Below, in pieces: positions 44,948 to 53,351 of a stretch of DNA of 64,000 bases (within the stretch, counting starts at the first letter, position 1; every line of letters starts with the position of its first letter). The stretch comes from Paenibacillus pinistramenti (GTDB taxonomy: Bacteria; Bacillota; Bacilli; Paenibacillales; Paenibacillaceae): NCBI RefSeq assembly GCF_005869875.1, contig NZ_VAWG01000001.1, forward strand, positions 434,001 to 498,000, written 5' to 3'. A program made the translations under genes and the position numbers. The notes below the pieces were generated by a model that did no database searches, had not been told where the DNA came from, and saw nothing but the letters and a program-made list of their open reading frames with translations.

Positions 44948-45952
44948 TTAATGCGTATAGGCAGCTACGTTGTCCCCGTTAACCGCCGGATGCAGGGCCG
45001 CATTTAACCCGCTGGCAATCACATTTGCAATGTCCTCAATAAACTCGTCAATTTCCTTGGGAGTCACAACCACGTCATGTCCAAGCGGCTGCAGCACCTC
45101 CTTGACCAGCGCCAGACGATCCTGTTCGCCCAAATCAGGCAGCATGCCCATGATTTGTTTGGTTTGAGCGGCTCCGCTCCCTGAAAAATGCTCCTTCATC
45201 ATATCGATCACACTGCCAACGATGGTCGAAGCGTAACAAACCGTCGGCACCCCGATCGCGATGCAGGGGACGCCTAGAATATCCTTGGTCAACCCGCGCC
45301 GCTTGTTGCCGATTCCCGAGCCGGGATGAATGCCGATATCCGCGACCTGAATGGTGGTGTTCACCCGTTCAAGCGACTTTGAAGCAAGGGCGTCGATCGC
45401 GATAACAGCATCCGGTTTAGTCCGGTCGACGATGCCTTTAACGACATCGCTGGATTCAATGCCTGTAAGGCCCAGCACACCTGGTGCAACAGCACTTACT
45501 TCGCGGTAGCCGTCATTAACCTGATCGGGAGCAAGCTCGAAGTAATGGCGGGTTACCAGAATATTTTCCACGACCAGCGGTCCCAGCGAATCCGGAGTTA
45601 CGTTCCAGTTGCCAAGCCCGACGACCAGAATCCTGGCTTCCGGGGTTATCCCGATCTTCTGCAGAAATCCGCTGAACTCCTTAACAAAGGTCCTGGCGAC
45701 CTGCTCCTGCAGCTCTGTATCCTGGTTGCGGAGACCCGGCACCTCAAGCGTAATATAATGCCCCTGAACACGGCCGATCTGCTGGGAGGCGGCTTCATTC
45801 GTCACATCAATACGGGTAACCTTAATGCCGTTATGCTCTTCAACTTCTTCGTTCAGCCCCGGGATCGGACCGCCGTAAGAAGCTTCCGCCATCTCCTTGG
45901 CTTCAACGGCCAAATCCGTACGCACATTGTATTTTTGCAAATCCAGTTCCAT
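44948..45952 (-). CDS. gpr: GPR endopeptidase (germination protease)
   Basis: Aspartic-type protease that degrades small acid-soluble spore proteins during germination. 334 residues beginning MELDLQKYNVRTDLAVEAKE, containing the short pro-peptide that is autoprocessed in the spore. GLGNWNVTPDSLGP, AIDALASKSLERVNTTIQ and GSGIGNKRRGL are characteristic. The ATG (45950-45952) has AGGAGG 6 bases upstream; the longer reading from 45997 would start in the promoter region. It is divergent from rpsT and has a forespore-type promoter. Confidence 0.96.
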   Translation of the reverse strand: MELDLQKYNVRTDLAVEAKEMAEASYGGPIPGLNEEVEEHNGIKVTRIDVTNEAASQQIGRVQGHYITLEVPGLRNQDTELQEQVARTFVKEFSGFLQKIGITPEARILVVGLGNWNVTPDSLGPLVVENILVTRHYFELAPDQVNDGYREVSAVAPGVLGLTGIESSDVVKGIVDRTKPDAVIAIDALASKSLERVNTTIQVADIGIHPGSGIGNKRRGLTKDILGVPCIAIGVPTVCYASTIVGSVIDMMKEHFSGSGAAQTKQIMGMLPDLGEQDRLALVKEVLQPLGHDVVVTPKEIDEFIEDIANVIASGLNAALHPAVNGDNVAAYTH

Positions 45953-45982
45953 CACTAAACCTCCTGTACCGCTGTTTTGGTA

Positions 45983-46012
45983 TAGTGTGCGGGACAAACG
46001 TAAACTTTATAC
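45983..46012 (-). promoter_or_regulatory. Candidate forespore (sigma-F/G) promoter of gpr
   Basis: GTATA (46008-46012), 18-bp spacer, CACACTA (45983-45989) on the minus strand, about 30 bp before the gpr ATG. It fits sigma-G consensus (GHATR-N18-CATNNTA) with one -10 mismatch; gpr is forespore-expressed in Bacillus. Confidence 0.55.
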
Positions 46013-46046
46013 AAAAGATATAGATAGAAGGATTTTTCGGATTTTA

Positions 46047-46075
46047 TTGCAATTTGTCCTGCCTCATGCTAAACT
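46047..46075 (+). promoter_or_regulatory. Sigma-A promoter of rpsT
   Basis: TTGCAA (46047-46052), 17-bp spacer, TAAACT (46070-46075), 53 bp before the rpsT ATG. Confidence 0.75.
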
Positions 46076-46128
46076 ATTTTAAGTTGTGAACCATCTGAGT
46101 GATCATGCCTTACAGGAGGTGAAATGCA

Positions 46129-46401
46129 ATGCCAAATATCAAATCCGCTATCAAACGCGTAAAGACTAGCGAGAAACGCCGTGCTCTGAACGCTTCTCAA
46201 AAATCCGCGCTCCGCACAGTTGTTAAAACTGCTGACACAGCACTCGTTAACAACGACGTGGAAGCAGCTAAAGCTGCTATCGTAGCTGCTACTAAGAAAC
46301 TGGATAAAGCCGCAACTAAAGGTTTGATCCACAAAAATGCAGCTGCCCGCAAGAAATCCCGTCTTGCCAAGAAACTGAACGCTCTTACGTCCCAGGCGTA
46401 A
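46129..46401 (+). CDS. rpsT: 30S ribosomal protein bS20
   Basis: Ribosomal protein S20, 90 residues, [20 protein letters not shown] with the typical Lys/Ala-rich helices and an [16 protein letters not shown] end. RBS AGGAGGTG before the ATG. Transcribed alone, divergent from gpr and convergent with holA, as in B. subtilis. Confidence 0.98.
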   Translation: MPNIKSAIKRVKTSEKRRALNASQKSALRTVVKTADTALVNNDVEAAKAAIVAATKKLDKAATKGLIHKNAAARKKSRLAKKLNALTSQA

Positions 46402-46431
46402 TTGTCCGTTTATATACAGCATAGCTGAGAT

Positions 46432-46476
46432 GATAAAGCCCCCGACGAGCAATCGTTAGGGGCTTTTATCTTTTTC
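46432..46476 (+). terminator. Terminator of rpsT
   Basis: GATAAAGCCCC, loop with CGA/TCG pairing, GGGGCTTTTATC followed by TTTTT on the plus strand. Confidence 0.9.
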
Positions 46477-46556
46477 CTGATATTTTATTATGAAGATTTT
46501 ATTATGAAGATCTTATTCTGAGGGTTATTTCTGAGATTTAATGAGAAAAAGCGCCC

Positions 46557-47576
46557 TCAGGCGCCCAGACTCAGCAAAAACATTTCAATTCCCAGCACTT
46601 TATCAATGCCGCCGCTCTTCATCTTAAAATCCAGCTCAGCAAGCCGGGACAACGACTGCGCCAGCTGGTCGCGGCTGAATTTGCGGGCCTGTTCCCCCGC
46701 GATTTTGACCGCATACGGATGCAGCCCCAGCTGGGAAGCAATCTGCTGCTGGGAGTAGCTCTGGCCGCCGAGCTCTTTGATCTGCAGCATGATCCGGAAC
46801 TGGCGGGCAATGAGCGCAGCAATTTTGATCGGCTCCTCCTTTTGCTTAAGAAGCTCGTAGAAGGTATTCAGCGCCCGGTCCAGCTTCAGATTGGCAATAT
46901 CCTCAACCATGCCGAATATATTCTGCTCCGTTGTGCGGGCTACCAGTTTGGCAACCGCATCAGCCGTTATTTCCCCGCCTTCTCCGGCAAACAGACAAAG
47001 CTTGTTCACTTCTGCCGACAGGGTGGACATCTGAACACCAGCGCTGGAAATCAATGCTTCTGCCGCCTGCTGTCCCATGGAACATTTCCGCTTTCCCGCT
47101 TCGCGTATGACCCACTGGACAAGCTCCGACGCCCCCAGAGGCATAAAAGGGATAACCTGGCCTGAGGATTTGATCGCTTTGACTGTTTTCTTCCGTTCGT
47201 CGAGCTTCTCCCCGTGAGCAATAAACACAACTACGCTGTACTCGGCCGGATCGGCCAGGTAAGCGAGCAGCCTGTCTACTTGATGTTCGATTTTGCCCCC
47301 CTCTTTCGCTGCGGTGAACATGGAGGCGGCCTGCACGATCACCAGCTTGCGTTCCACCAAGAACGGCAGGGTCTCCGCTTCCTCCACAACCAGCTCTACA
47401 GGCGTCTCGGCCAGATCCATCTGCACCACTGCCATATCCCGCTGCTCCGGCTCCACCAGGCGTGACGTTATCTTGTCCACAAACTCGCGAATCTGATATT
47501 TCTCTGTTCCATAACATAAGTATAAAGGGCTGATCTTGCCCTGAGTGATTTCTTTAACTGCCGTTCTTGCATCCAA
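46557..47576 (-). CDS. holA: DNA polymerase III subunit delta
   Basis: Delta subunit of the clamp loader, which opens the sliding clamp. 339 residues. It contains SPLYLCYGTEKYQIREFVDK, PFLVERKLVIVQAASMFT and the C-terminal ALIARQFRIMLQIKELG segment typical of HolA. The start is probably TTG (47574-47576), because AGGAGG lies 9 bases upstream and family proteins begin near there; a longer in-frame reading from 47621 is possible but has a poorer site. It follows the comE locus as in B. subtilis (yqeN), but with a sigma/anti-sigma pair in between. Confidence 0.94.
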   Translation of the reverse strand: MDARTAVKEITQGKISPLYLCYGTEKYQIREFVDKITSRLVEPEQRDMAVVQMDLAETPVELVVEEAETLPFLVERKLVIVQAASMFTAAKEGGKIEHQVDRLLAYLADPAEYSVVVFIAHGEKLDERKKTVKAIKSSGQVIPFMPLGASELVQWVIREAGKRKCSMGQQAAEALISSAGVQMSTLSAEVNKLCLFAGEGGEITADAVAKLVARTTEQNIFGMVEDIANLKLDRALNTFYELLKQKEEPIKIAALIARQFRIMLQIKELGGQSYSQQQIASQLGLHPYAVKIAGEQARKFSRDQLAQSLSRLAELDFKMKSGGIDKVLGIEMFLLSLGA

Positions 47577-47659
47577 CTTAAAAATCCTCCTGCTCCAAAC
47601 GCCTCCAGCGTTCATCCTCAATTCTATGCTTCTACTATTGTAAAATAACTTTTACCGCC

Positions 47660-47704
47660 AAACAACAAAGGAACCCCAGCTCCTTCACAGGGCTGAAGTT
47701 CCTT
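47660..47704 (-). terminator. Terminator after the anti-sigma gene
   Basis: AAGGAACTTCAGCCC, 9-base loop, GCTGGGGTTCCTT followed by TGTTGTTT on the minus strand. The rest of the 47577-47842 gap shows no other gene or signal. Confidence 0.75.
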
Positions 47705-47842
47705 CGCTCCAGTGCATCTATATAAACAAAGGCTGCACAGGCTCTAGAAACCTGCTGCCCTTGGTCATACGACGTACAGGGGATCATCTCATCAATAGCT
47801 GCTAGATAATTCATTCTATTCCGGTCATGATCAAAAGGTTCC

Positions 47843-49141
47843 TTATTTTTGAACCGCAGCCGCCGCCTGATCCGCATCAACTGCAGAGTCAACCGGCGTA
47901 CCGTTTTCTACAACCGTATAGGAAAATACGCTGCCGTCCGAAGACCAGGAAGCCGACTCCTCCTGCCATTCTCCTGTCAGGGGATCATCATATATTTTGA
48001 CCTCGCCGTCTTCTGAAATCAGATAAACATTCAAATGCCCGTTCTCCAGTCTGGCTTCATACTTTCCATTCGGAGAGTCCCAGGCTTGCTCCGTCTCTAT
48101 GGACTGAATGCTCATAGCAGAATGAGAACTCTTCTTGGCATCCGGCGGCATAGACGGAAGGAAGGACTGAATGGACTGCACACCAATGTCGAGGGCCGCC
48201 TCATCATCCGAAGCCTCGGCAGCTGGAGCAGCTGCGGTGTCTTCTGTCTGTGCCGGTTCGGTGGAGTCAGATTCAGCCGCAGATGCATCACTGCCGGAAG
48301 CAGAAGCAGAGGCAGAAGCAGAAGCATCAGGCTCCGTCATCAGGCTCAGCGGCTGGTCCGTTCCTTGACCGGCTGGAGTGCTGTCAGGCTGTCCCGCGGA
48401 AGTCTTGCGTTCCGGAGAACCGGCTGCTGAACCGGCAGACGATGCCGATGCCGATGTCGCTGTTCCTGGCTCCGGCTCCGGTCCCTGCGTAGGCTGCGGA
48501 GCATCCGCAGATTGGCGGTTAGCCGCATTGTCCGGGCCGGCAGTGGACAAATCCGAACTGCCAGCCGTGTCCGCTGTCGATGCAGGTTCAGATGAAGCAT
48601 CAGCTGCTTTAGAATCCGCTGAAGGCTCAGGGCTGGCTGCATTTGTAGTTACAGAAGAAGAAGCCGTGCTCTGCTCGGCAGGCGGTTCCGCATTCGGTAT
48701 TTCCTTTGGCTGGAACTGGTAAATACAGAAGCCCAGGATAGCCGCTGCGGCCGCGCCGCCGGCTGTCCGAATCCAGAGCTGTCTCTTCCTTCTTGCAGAA
48801 GCCAGGCGAGTGCTTCTTCCCTCTTGGGAAGACTCCTCAGCCGCAGCTGACTTGACCGGCTGCATAACCGCCGCAGCAGGAGTAATTTCATTTCCCGCTT
48901 CCGCCTGCTTACGCTGCTGATCCAATTCATCAAGCTGCGGCAATATGGCATCAACCAGACTGTATCTTGGCTTAACATCCGGCAGATTGTCCAATTTACC
49001 CGAAATCCGCTTCAGCATATCAAACGTCTCCGCACAATCCGGACAGCTGTCTAAATGCTGAAATAACTGCTTCTGTTCCATTTCGCTCAAATCATGATCC
49101 AGATAACGGTTCATCCATTCATTTGCCTCCTGGCATTTCAT
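47843..49141 (-). CDS. Membrane anti-sigma factor with zinc-binding ZAS domain
   Basis: 432 residues. N-terminal anti-sigma domain: C3, then H29-LDS-C33-PD-C36, the HxxxCxxC zinc motif of RsiW/RsrA-type factors. One membrane helix at about 122-142 (TAGGAAAAAILGFCIYQF). Outside the membrane comes a roughly 180-residue Ser/Ala/Thr/Glu-rich region, then a C-terminal domain with SPNGKYEARLENGHLNVYLI and ASWSSDGSVFSYTVV, resembling PD40/TolB-like beta-propeller strands. It overlaps the sigma gene stop (ATGA, 49138-49141). It should sequester the partner sigma at the membrane until a signal triggers release. Confidence 0.85.
   Translation of the reverse strand: MKCQEANEWMNRYLDHDLSEMEQKQLFQHLDSCPDCAETFDMLKRISGKLDNLPDVKPRYSLVDAILPQLDELDQQRKQAEAGNEITPAAAVMQPVKSAAAEESSQEGRSTRLASARRKRQLWIRTAGGAAAAAILGFCIYQFQPKEIPNAEPPAEQSTASSSVTTNAASPEPSADSKAADASSEPASTADTAGSSDLSTAGPDNAANRQSADAPQPTQGPEPEPGTATSASASSAGSAAGSPERKTSAGQPDSTPAGQGTDQPLSLMTEPDASASASASASGSDASAAESDSTEPAQTEDTAAAPAAEASDDEAALDIGVQSIQSFLPSMPPDAKKSSHSAMSIQSIETEQAWDSPNGKYEARLENGHLNVYLISEDGEVKIYDDPLTGEWQEESASWSSDGSVFSYTVVENGTPVDSAVDADQAAAAVQK
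48240..48345 (-). repeat. Simple repeat in the anti-sigma linker
   Basis: GCAGAAGCAGAGGCAGAAGCAG-type triplet repeats encode SASASASASGSD in the extracytoplasmic linker. Confidence 0.7.
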
Positions 49142-49686
49142 CCCGACACACCACCTTTCTGATAATCCTGTAGTAGGTTCTGAAGCTGCTGCCTCGCCCT
49201 GAATAGGTAAGACTTAACCGTATTTAAAGGCAGTCCCATCGTTTCTGCTATTTCGTTATAAGAAAAATCCTGAAGATAACGGAGCACCACAACCGACCGG
49301 TGGTGATCCGGCAGCTGATTGATCGCCTTCTGGATGTCCTGCGCCAAATAACCCGACATGACTTCCTTCTCAACGCTTTCTCTGCCTTGAAATACCATTT
49401 CGTGTTCCTCGATGGAAACGGTTGGTTTCGCTCTTCTGAACTTATCAATACAGATGTTAGTAACAATGCGCTGAACCCACGTTTTGAACTGCGCTTTCTC
49501 TTCATATGAACCGATCTTTGTATATATCCGGATTAAAGCCTCCTGCGCAGCATCATGTGCATCCTCTTCGTTATTCAGAATATAGTAGGCAGTCCGGTAA
49601 ACATGCTGTTCGATCTCTCGCAATAGGGTGATTAAAGCGTCGCGATCGCCGGATTGAGCGGCTCGAATGAGTTCCTGCTCTATCAC
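49138..49686 (-). CDS. ECF-type RNA polymerase sigma factor
   Basis: 181-residue group 4 (ECF) sigma factor close to the Bacillus SigW/SigV type. Region 2: LIRAAQSGDRDALITLLREI, YYILNNEEDAHDAAQEALIR, KAQFKTWVQRIVTNICIDK. Region 4: NQLPDHHRSVVVLRYLQDF and YNEIAETMGLPLNTVKSYLF with the helix-turn-helix. The start is GTG (49684-49686) behind GGAAGGGGG; an in-frame reading to 49755 would cover the promoter. It overlaps the anti-sigma gene as ATGA. A candidate autoregulatory ECF promoter lies 29 bp upstream. Confidence 0.95.
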   Translation of the reverse strand: MIEQELIRAAQSGDRDALITLLREIEQHVYRTAYYILNNEEDAHDAAQEALIRIYTKIGSYEEKAQFKTWVQRIVTNICIDKFRRAKPTVSIEEHEMVFQGRESVEKEVMSGYLAQDIQKAINQLPDHHRSVVVLRYLQDFSYNEIAETMGLPLNTVKSYLFRARQQLQNLLQDYQKGGVSG

Positions 49687-49714
49687 TAAGATCCCCCTTC
49701 CTTGCAACCTTACA

Positions 49715-49741
49715 GACGGCGGTACCGCGTAAATTGTTGCA
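49715..49741 (-). promoter_or_regulatory. Candidate autoregulatory ECF promoter of the sigma gene
   Basis: TGCAAC (49736-49741), 17-bp spacer, CGTC (49715-49718) on the minus strand. TGCAAC/CGTC is the pattern of Bacillus sigma-M/V/X promoters; predicted transcription would begin about 22 bases before the GTG. Confidence 0.65.
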
Positions 49742-49818
49742 ATAGCCAATATCATTTGTATCCATTTATTTCAGAAAAATAGGGAATCCGCCTCCCACTG
49801 TCCTCACTAGAATAGCAG

Positions 49819-49851
49819 AAAAAAAGAGCTCCGTCATTAGACGAGCCCCCC
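49819..49851 (-). terminator. Terminator after comEC
   Basis: GGGGCTCGTC-TAAT-GACGGAGCTC followed by TTTTTTTC on the minus strand, just after the comEC stop. Confidence 0.88.
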
Positions 49852-49860
49852 GAATCTGTC

Positions 49861-52575
49861 TCACTTTGTCAGTTTATTCCTGTAGTTCATTTTACGGTTA
49901 TCGACCTTGATTTGAATTTCCCCCAGCTCATCGGTGCGGAGAATATTCGCTCCCGCAGCGTTGAGCCTGTTCACCACATCACTGTTCGGATGCCCGTACA
50001 GGTTGTTTGCCCCGACGGAGATCGCAGCGTAAAGCGGCTTCCAATAATACAGCCAATCGTCTGAAGTGGAGGTTTTGCTGCCATGATGCGCGACCTTCAG
50101 CACGTCAACTGGTCCTGGGCCAAGCGGCGCTGAGCCAGCGAGTGCGCCGTTTTGCCCCTCAAGACGCTCGAGAACACTGTGCTCTTCTTCAGCGGTCATA
50201 TCTCCGGTGAACAGCAGGGTCCGGCTGTCCATGTTCATCAGAAAAACTACGGAACGTCCATTCTGCTCCTCGACAAGGGGAATTAAAGGAGGATTTTCGT
50301 CTGTATCCGTTCCACCTTCTGCGCCTTCTGCGCCTCTTTCAATCTCTCCCTCTTCCTCAACCGGCCCGATAAAGGTTAATGTCGTCAGCTTGTCCGGCTG
50401 AAGCTTCATCCCGTCATGCGCAAAATACACCGGAATCTTCAGCTGCAAAGCGGCCTCCAAAATGCTGCGGGAAACATCCGTATCGGTCATGCTTCCGTTC
50501 GCAATGAGCGCTTTGACCGGGATTTGCTCCAGGACAGCCTGAAGACCGCCGGCATGGTCCTGGTCCCAGTGGGTGACGATCACCGCGTCCAGCTGGTGGA
50601 TACCGCGCTTTTTAAGCAGAGGAACGACAAGCTTGGCTCCTACCTCATAAGGGACCTTCTTGTCACGCCAGGCTTCCCCGGCCTTCCGGAAGGATACCGT
50701 CCCGCCCCCGTCCACCAATATGCTGCGTCCCTCTGGAGTCGTGATCAGCATACAGTCCCCCTGGCCGACATCAAGGAATTGCACATACCCGCTTCCCTTC
50801 GCATAGACAGGCTGGTACCCCCAATATAAAGCACCTGCCAATACGGCGGCACACAGCAAAGCAGGGTACAGGCTCCGCTTGTCAGCCTCTTTGACCGCAC
50901 GGACAGCAGACTGGATAGACGCCGTAATAGAAAAGCCAGAATGAGGAGGATGAAGCAGGCCTTTCGGCGCCATATCGGGTGTTAGGGGCAGCGTTTCATC
51001 CCCTGGGCCGGCCTCCTGCTCTTTACCGTTCTGAACAACAGCCCCGCTGTATTTCAGCAGCAGATAAAGCGACAGGTAGTAGGCCCCGATCCACCAAAGC
51101 GGCGGAGATTTCCAAATGGTCATAAATCCGGTTCTTGCCTCCAGCCAGGCCACGGCATCAAAGGTGAGCAGATTCAGCTCCTTCACCGGGTAAGCCGCCC
51201 ACCTGCCAAGCGGTTCAGAGAACCAGCTGATCACAAGCGCTGCTGTTCCGGCCGGGAGCGCCAGCAAGCTGACAACGGGCACCAGCAGCAGGTTGGACAG
51301 CAGGGATAGCAGCGAAAATTGATTAAAGTAATAGATCGTCAGCGGAAAAGAAATCAATTGCGCCGCCAAAGTAATGGATGCCGCTCCGGCTAAACGTTTG
51401 GGGAGAAAGTTCACCAGCGGCTGCACCAGAGGCACAAACAGAATCAATCCTCCCGTTACGGCAAAAGAGAGCTGAAAGCTGACATCCAGCAGGTAATACG
51501 GTTCCCAGAGCAGCATCAGCAAAACCGCGGCAGCCAAAATATTCAGTCCATCCTTCAGTCTGCGCTGGCGCAGCAAGTACAGACCGATCACCGCCATCAA
51601 ACCGGAACGGACAACCGAAGGAGAGAGCCCCGTAAGCAGCATGTAGAAAGGAATGAAGCCAATGACCAGTGTATAAGAGACTTCCCTGGGCACTCTCAGT
51701 CTTCGGAACAGCCAAAACAAAACCCCGGCATTTATAGCTACATGACTCCCTGATATAGCCAGAATATGGGTTAATCCGAGTGCGGAGAATCCATTATAAA
51801 GATCCTGATCCAGCTCCTCTGTATCCCCGATCAGCAGCCCCTTCATAAATCCGCTGTTCAAACCGCCGAACAGGACACCGATCTGCCGGCCCACCGCCTT
51901 CCGCATCTGGTCGTTATAACCGAGCAGCTTCGCTTTGCTGAAGTGGCCTTGGCTTATTTTCACCTCTGATGCCCCCGGAACTTTAAGCAGCCAGTGAATA
52001 TGCTTGTAGTGCAAATACCGGGAGTAATCAAACCCTCCGAAATTGCGGGCGGCTTCCGGCTTCTCCAGCGTGCCGTAGACTTCAATCCTTTGGCCTCTGG
52101 ACCAGGCTTCTGCGGTTTGAATGTCCTGTTCCTTCGCAAGCTTCACCTGGACGCGAACCTTCTCTCTGCCCAGCTTAGACCACCCTGACGTGTCTGACGA
52201 TGCTGACGGTGCTGCCTGCTTAACCTCCATTGTAAAATCCACCCGGTCCCCGTCACGCTCTACGGCCGAAACGATGGTTCCCTGCACCCTGATGATGGAC
52301 TCATTCAGCTGCTCCTCCTGCATTTTAAGCGCCTTGGGCAGCGCAGTCACATTGAGCGAATCATAGACATGCCAATAGATGAAGGCCGCCGTAAAAATAG
52401 CCAGCACCCCCAAGATCCGCTGCTTGGTTCTGCCTGTCTGCAGCCCATAAAGCGGATAAATCAGCCCTAATCCTGCCCACAGCAGCCAGCCTGCTGCACC
52501 GCTGTATAAGTGAGCCAGCCCGTACCCCGCACTCCACCAGCAGGCTGCTTCCAGTAAAGGTCTCTGCTTCAGCAA
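49861..52575 (-). CDS. comEC: DNA internalization competence protein ComEC/Rec2
   Basis: Membrane channel and nuclease-like protein for single-strand DNA uptake. About 904 residues: two N-terminal membrane helices, an OB-fold-containing extracellular loop, the competence domain with many helices (GLTHILAISGSHVAINAG is characteristic), and a C-terminal metallo-beta-lactamase domain with LDVGQGDCMLITTP, VTHWDQDHAGGL and KVAHHGSKTSTSDDW. I use TTG (52573-52575) behind GGGAGGGAG. An ATG at 52684-52686 would run through the terminator at 52673-52705, so it is unlikely. Confidence 0.94.
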   Translation of the reverse strand: MLKQRPLLEAACWWSAGYGLAHLYSGAAGWLLWAGLGLIYPLYGLQTGRTKQRILGVLAIFTAAFIYWHVYDSLNVTALPKALKMQEEQLNESIIRVQGTIVSAVERDGDRVDFTMEVKQAAPSASSDTSGWSKLGREKVRVQVKLAKEQDIQTAEAWSRGQRIEVYGTLEKPEAARNFGGFDYSRYLHYKHIHWLLKVPGASEVKISQGHFSKAKLLGYNDQMRKAVGRQIGVLFGGLNSGFMKGLLIGDTEELDQDLYNGFSALGLTHILAISGSHVAINAGVLFWLFRRLRVPREVSYTLVIGFIPFYMLLTGLSPSVVRSGLMAVIGLYLLRQRRLKDGLNILAAAVLLMLLWEPYYLLDVSFQLSFAVTGGLILFVPLVQPLVNFLPKRLAGAASITLAAQLISFPLTIYYFNQFSLLSLLSNLLLVPVVSLLALPAGTAALVISWFSEPLGRWAAYPVKELNLLTFDAVAWLEARTGFMTIWKSPPLWWIGAYYLSLYLLLKYSGAVVQNGKEQEAGPGDETLPLTPDMAPKGLLHPPHSGFSITASIQSAVRAVKEADKRSLYPALLCAAVLAGALYWGYQPVYAKGSGYVQFLDVGQGDCMLITTPEGRSILVDGGGTVSFRKAGEAWRDKKVPYEVGAKLVVPLLKKRGIHQLDAVIVTHWDQDHAGGLQAVLEQIPVKALIANGSMTDTDVSRSILEAALQLKIPVYFAHDGMKLQPDKLTTLTFIGPVEEEGEIERGAEGAEGGTDTDENPPLIPLVEEQNGRSVVFLMNMDSRTLLFTGDMTAEEEHSVLERLEGQNGALAGSAPLGPGPVDVLKVAHHGSKTSTSDDWLYYWKPLYAAISVGANNLYGHPNSDVVNRLNAAGANILRTDELGEIQIKVDNRKMNYRNKLTK

Positions 52576-52672
52576 GCCACTCCCTCCCTTCCTTCCTTTA
52601 AATGCAGATTGCTTCGATCCTATCAAAAATCTGTCTCTTAAAAGCATTGAGAGCCACGCCTTAAAAAACACA

Positions 52673-52705
52673 AAAAACCTCCACAACCTTTCGGCCGCAG
52701 AGGTT
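52673..52705 (-). terminator. Terminator between comEB and comEC
   Basis: AACCTCTGCGGCC-GAAA-GGTTGTGGAGGTT followed by TTTTGTGTTTTTT on the minus strand. It suggests comEC has weaker or separate transcription from comEA-comEB. Confidence 0.78.
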
Positions 52706-52815
52706 CTTCCCCATACATGTGCTGCATATCCTGTTTATATAAAACTCTTAAACTATAAAAAGGCTCTCGCATCCATATAACCGTCAAACCCGCTCAAGCA
52801 AACTGCTCTAACGGC

Positions 52816-53331
52816 CTACTCGTGGATACTGCCTTCCAGCGTATCCGCAGGCGGATGGTAGCCCTCCAGCTGGCGGAAAGCAATGCCTTTCTGAGCCATC
52901 AGCTCTTTGACAAGCTTCGTGTCCTTGGCATAGGGACGATGGAAGACGACCTCCACGATGCCGCTGTTGGCCAGCATTTTCGCACAGGTCCAGCAGGGCT
53001 CATCCGTCACATAAACGCTGGAGCCTTCCCGGTCTGCCCGGTCGGTGAACAGCAGCAGATTCTGCTCGGCGTGAATCGTGCGGATACAGCGCTGCTTCCG
53101 AACGACCTGTTCCTGTCCGTCCACGATTACGGTCTCCAATTCCTCTGCAATCATGCAGCCCGCCTCGGAGCAGTCAGGCACTCCGGAGGGCGCACCGTTG
53201 TAGGCGGTGCCGAGGAGCTTTTTCCCCTGAACCAGCACGGTACCGACATGGCGTCTATTGCAGCGGGAGCGGGTGGAAACCATATAGGCGATGTCCATGA
53301 AATAAGTGTCCCAATCTTTGCGAATGTTCAC
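52816..53331 (-). CDS. comEB: dCMP deaminase (ComEB)
   Basis: Deoxycytidylate deaminase-like protein encoded in the comE operon; not needed for transformation in B. subtilis. 171 residues. Zinc motifs TIHAEQNLLLF and DEPCWTCAKMLANSGI with the catalytic Glu, plus a further zinc-binding Cys/His segment VPDCSEAGCM. The start is GTG (53329-53331) with GGAGAG upstream. 20 bp after comEA. Confidence 0.96.
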   Translation of the reverse strand: MNIRKDWDTYFMDIAYMVSTRSRCNRRHVGTVLVQGKKLLGTAYNGAPSGVPDCSEAGCMIAEELETVIVDGQEQVVRKQRCIRTIHAEQNLLLFTDRADREGSSVYVTDEPCWTCAKMLANSGIVEVVFHRPYAKDTKLVKELMAQKGIAFRQLEGYHPPADTLEGSIHE

Positions 53332-53351
53332 GTTCCAAACTCTCCTACATT

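Noticed and set aside
47635-47892. 85-residue reading frame downstream of the anti-sigma gene
   Set aside because: It overlaps the anti-sigma 3' end and runs through a clear terminator, has no ribosome binding site and no recognisable domain.
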